DNA of 6,701 bases from Phycisphaerae bacterium. Its GTDB lineage: Bacteria > Planctomycetota > Phycisphaerae > UBA1845 > Fen-1342. The stretch's first letter is position 1; each line of letters starts with the position of its first letter. Both the position numbers and the translations under genes were made by a program. The stretch is taken from the NCBI GenBank assembly GCA_026984555.1, contig JALSRY010000770.1:1-6701 (forward strand), given 5' to 3'. The notes below the pieces were generated by a model. The model was given only the letters and a program-made list of their open reading frames with translations. It was not told where the DNA came from and did no database searches. This document shows, one piece after another, positions 6,268 through 6,701 of the stretch.

Positions 6268-6701
<434 letters not shown>

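Overview
This is a GC-rich, gene-dense bacterial window holding seven genes, two of them cut by the window edges. No rRNA, tRNA, CRISPR array, transposase or phage gene is visible, and no gap between genes exceeds about 160 bases. The sequence alone does not fix the phylum. High GC with strong G/C at third codon positions, a housekeeping ISC (not SUF) iron-sulfur set and an HscB with a zinc-ribbon-like N-terminus suggest a Gram-negative-type bacterium outside the classical enterobacteria, possibly Planctomycetota or a proteobacterial relative. That placement is a guess.

Region 1 (1-3255, + strand) is the downstream half of an ISC iron-sulfur assembly operon, in the order A-type carrier (iscA-like, 3' end only), hscB, hscA, fdx. 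This matches the classical iscRSUA-hscBA-fdx order, so iscU and iscS are expected just upstream of the window. HscB (J-protein) and HscA (Hsp70) form the chaperone pair that drives cluster release from the IscU scaffold. The [2Fe-2S] ferredoxin supplies electrons, and the A-type protein helps carry clusters to targets. hscB and hscA overlap as ATGA, and hscA and fdx are 15 bases apart, so all four probably share one transcript.

Region 2 (3394-4191, + strand) is a family 2 glycosyltransferase of the ALG5-like polyprenyl-phosphate glucosyltransferase type. Region 3 (4160-5215, - strand) is a tRNA-dihydrouridine synthase. These two genes converge and overlap by 32 bases at their 3' ends. The dus gene has a perfect TATAAT box so close to its ATG that a leaderless mRNA is likely.

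Region 4 (5263-6267, + strand) is a peptidase-family S66 (LD-carboxypeptidase/MccF-like) protein divergent from dus across a 47-base promoter region. Region 5 (6424 to the window end, + strand) is the start of the NAD-dependent DNA ligase gene ligA.

Most of the window is ordinary housekeeping. The points most worth a second look are an in-frame insert of about 36 residues in the HscA nucleotide-binding domain (with a possible repeat-derived origin), the tetracysteine N-terminus of HscB, the likely leaderless and possibly bidirectional dus promoter, and the atypical S66 active-site surroundings. I found no convincing new multi-gene system.
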